A stretch of 13,257 bases of DNA from an uncultured Variovorax sp. (GTDB lineage: Bacteria; Pseudomonadota; Gammaproteobacteria; Burkholderiales; Burkholderiaceae_C): contig CAIQMJ010001029.1 of NCBI GenBank assembly GCA_903872875.1, forward strand, positions 1 to 13,257. The letters are read 5' to 3'. Numbering within the stretch: the first letter of the stretch is position 1; each line of letters starts with the position of its first letter. Under the pieces are notes generated by a model. That model ran no database searches. It saw nothing but the letters and a program-made list of their open reading frames with translations, and was not told the DNA's origin. The translations under genes and the position numbers were made by a program. Below are positions 12,368 through 13,257 of this stretch, piece after piece.

Positions 12368-13257
12368 ATGAAAAACAGACGCAATTTCTTGAGCGGTGCA
12401 GGTGCCATCACGGGCGCCATCGCCGCGGCCAGCGTGAGCAAGGTGAGCATGGCTGCCCTGCCGGAGCCCGTGCTCCAGACCACACCCAACACCATGCCGC
12501 CGCTCATGCCACCCGGTGGTCGGCCCTACAACCCCGTGGTCACGCTCAACGGCTGGACGCTGCCCTGGCGCATGAACAACGGCGTGAAGGAATTCCACCT
12601 GGTGGCCGAGCCCGTGGTGCGCGAGATGGCGCCTGGATTCAAGGCCAATCTGTGGGGGTACAACGGCCAGTCGCCCGGGCCGACCATCGAGGTGGTCGAA
12701 GGCGACCGCGTGCGTATCTTCGTGACCAACAAGCTGCCCGAGCACACCAGCGTGCACTGGCACGGCCAGCGCCTGCCCAACGGCATGGACGGCGTTGTCG
12801 GTCTGAACCAGCCACCGATCAACCCAGGCAAGACCTTCGTCTACGAGTTCGTCGCGCGCCGCCCTGGCACTTTCATGTACCACCCGCACGCGGACGAGAT
12901 GACGCAGATGGCGATGGGCATGATGGGCTTCTGGGTCACGCACCCGAAGGCCGAGCACCCGCTGATCGACAAGGTCGACCGCGACTTCGTGTTCCTGCTC
13001 AACGCCTACGACGTGGAGCCCGGCAGCGCCACGCCCAAGATCATGACCATGCTGGACTTCAACCTGTGGTCCTGGAACAGCCGGATCTTTCCGGGCATCG
13101 ACTCGCTCAACGTGCGGCTCAACGACAAGGTGCGCATCCGCATCGGCAACCTGACGATGACCAACCACCCGATGCACCTGCACGGGCACGAGTTTCTGGT
13201 CACGGGCACCGACGGGGGGCCAACGCCCAAATCCTCCAGGCAGTACGAGGTGACGGC
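12368..13257 (+). CDS. Multicopper oxidase, two-domain type, C-terminus off the window
   Basis: Open to the right edge, with 296 codons visible. A twin-Arg motif (NRRNFLSG, residues 3-10) and hydrophobic segment indicate Tat export. Visible copper motifs are HWHG (130-133), HPH (172-174) and HPMHLHGH (267-274). Only about 93 residues separate the second and third motifs, against nearly 390 in the CopA of this window, so this is a shorter two-domain oxidase and not a second CopA. The final HCH motif with the type 1 Cys should lie just beyond the edge. The segment starting PYNPVVTLNGWTLPWR is characteristic of proteins called copper oxidase in proteobacterial copper clusters. The ATG has no strong Shine-Dalgarno, and translation may depend on the upstream gene. 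Confidence 0.9.
   Translation, partial: MKNRRNFLSGAGAITGAIAAASVSKVSMAALPEPVLQTTPNTMPPLMPPGGRPYNPVVTLNGWTLPWRMNNGVKEFHLVAEPVVREMAPGFKANLWGYNGQSPGPTIEVVEGDRVRIFVTNKLPEHTSVHWHGQRLPNGMDGVVGLNQPPINPGKTFVYEFVARRPGTFMYHPHADEMTQMAMGMMGFWVTHPKAEHPLIDKVDRDFVFLLNAYDVEPGSATPKIMTMLDFNLWSWNSRIFPGIDSLNVRLNDKVRIRIGNLTMTNHPMHLHGHEFLVTGTDGGPTPKSSRQYEVT

Noticed and set aside
10970..13189. Very long antisense open frame across the TolC and oxidase genes
   Set aside because: It spans two well-supported plus-strand genes and their gap, and its His/Val/Arg-rich translation is typical of antisense codon bias.

Overview
The window is about 13 kb of GC-rich DNA. It looks like a copper-resistance island from a betaproteobacterium, probably Burkholderiales and close to Comamonadaceae. 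The basis is the DUF4148-type secreted proteins, the CopA/CopB/cytochrome c set, CzcI-like small proteins and the high-GC codon use. Genus cannot be fixed from the sequence alone. I see no tRNA, rRNA, insertion sequence, integrase or CRISPR array.

Layout. (1) 1-244, minus: a DUF4148-like exported protein, cut by the window edge. (2) 582-4701, plus: a small His/Cys-rich exported protein, a 48-codon ORF that overlaps the copA start, copA (three-domain multicopper oxidase with a Tat signal), copB (outer-membrane barrel with Met-rich repeats) and a membrane-anchored cytochrome c. (3) 4906-5712, plus: a Lys-rich exported protein of unknown function and a cytosolic 19-Cys copper-storage protein of the Csp3 kind. 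(4) 9340-5790, minus: a copR-copS two-component system overlapping by 4 nt, followed by a protein of uncertain function with HhH-like and PD-(D/E)XK-like segments. (5) 9531 to the right edge, plus: a second DUF4148 protein, a second His/Cys-rich small protein paralogous to that at 582, a 124-aa periplasmic protein, a lipoprotein TolC-family channel and a second, two-domain-type multicopper oxidase cut by the window end.

The most useful observation is regulatory. Three places carry an ATTAC-N6-GTAAT dyad (one copy has a mismatch) followed, after exactly 32 nt, by TAGAGT or TACAGT. They point into the 1-244 gene, the 4906 gene and the 9531 gene. This looks like one CopR regulon built around small secreted proteins as well as the oxidases.

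How the parts may work together (inference): CopS senses periplasmic copper and CopR switches on the three promoters. The multicopper oxidases oxidise Cu(I) in the periplasm, Met- and His-rich proteins buffer copper there, CopB and the TolC-family lipoprotein act at the outer membrane, the cytochrome could pass electrons, and the Csp3-like bundle stores Cu(I) in the cytosol. The two multicopper-oxidase modules share an architecture (DUF4148 protein, His/Cys-rich protein, short leader, oxidase) and seem to be diverged copies of one plan.
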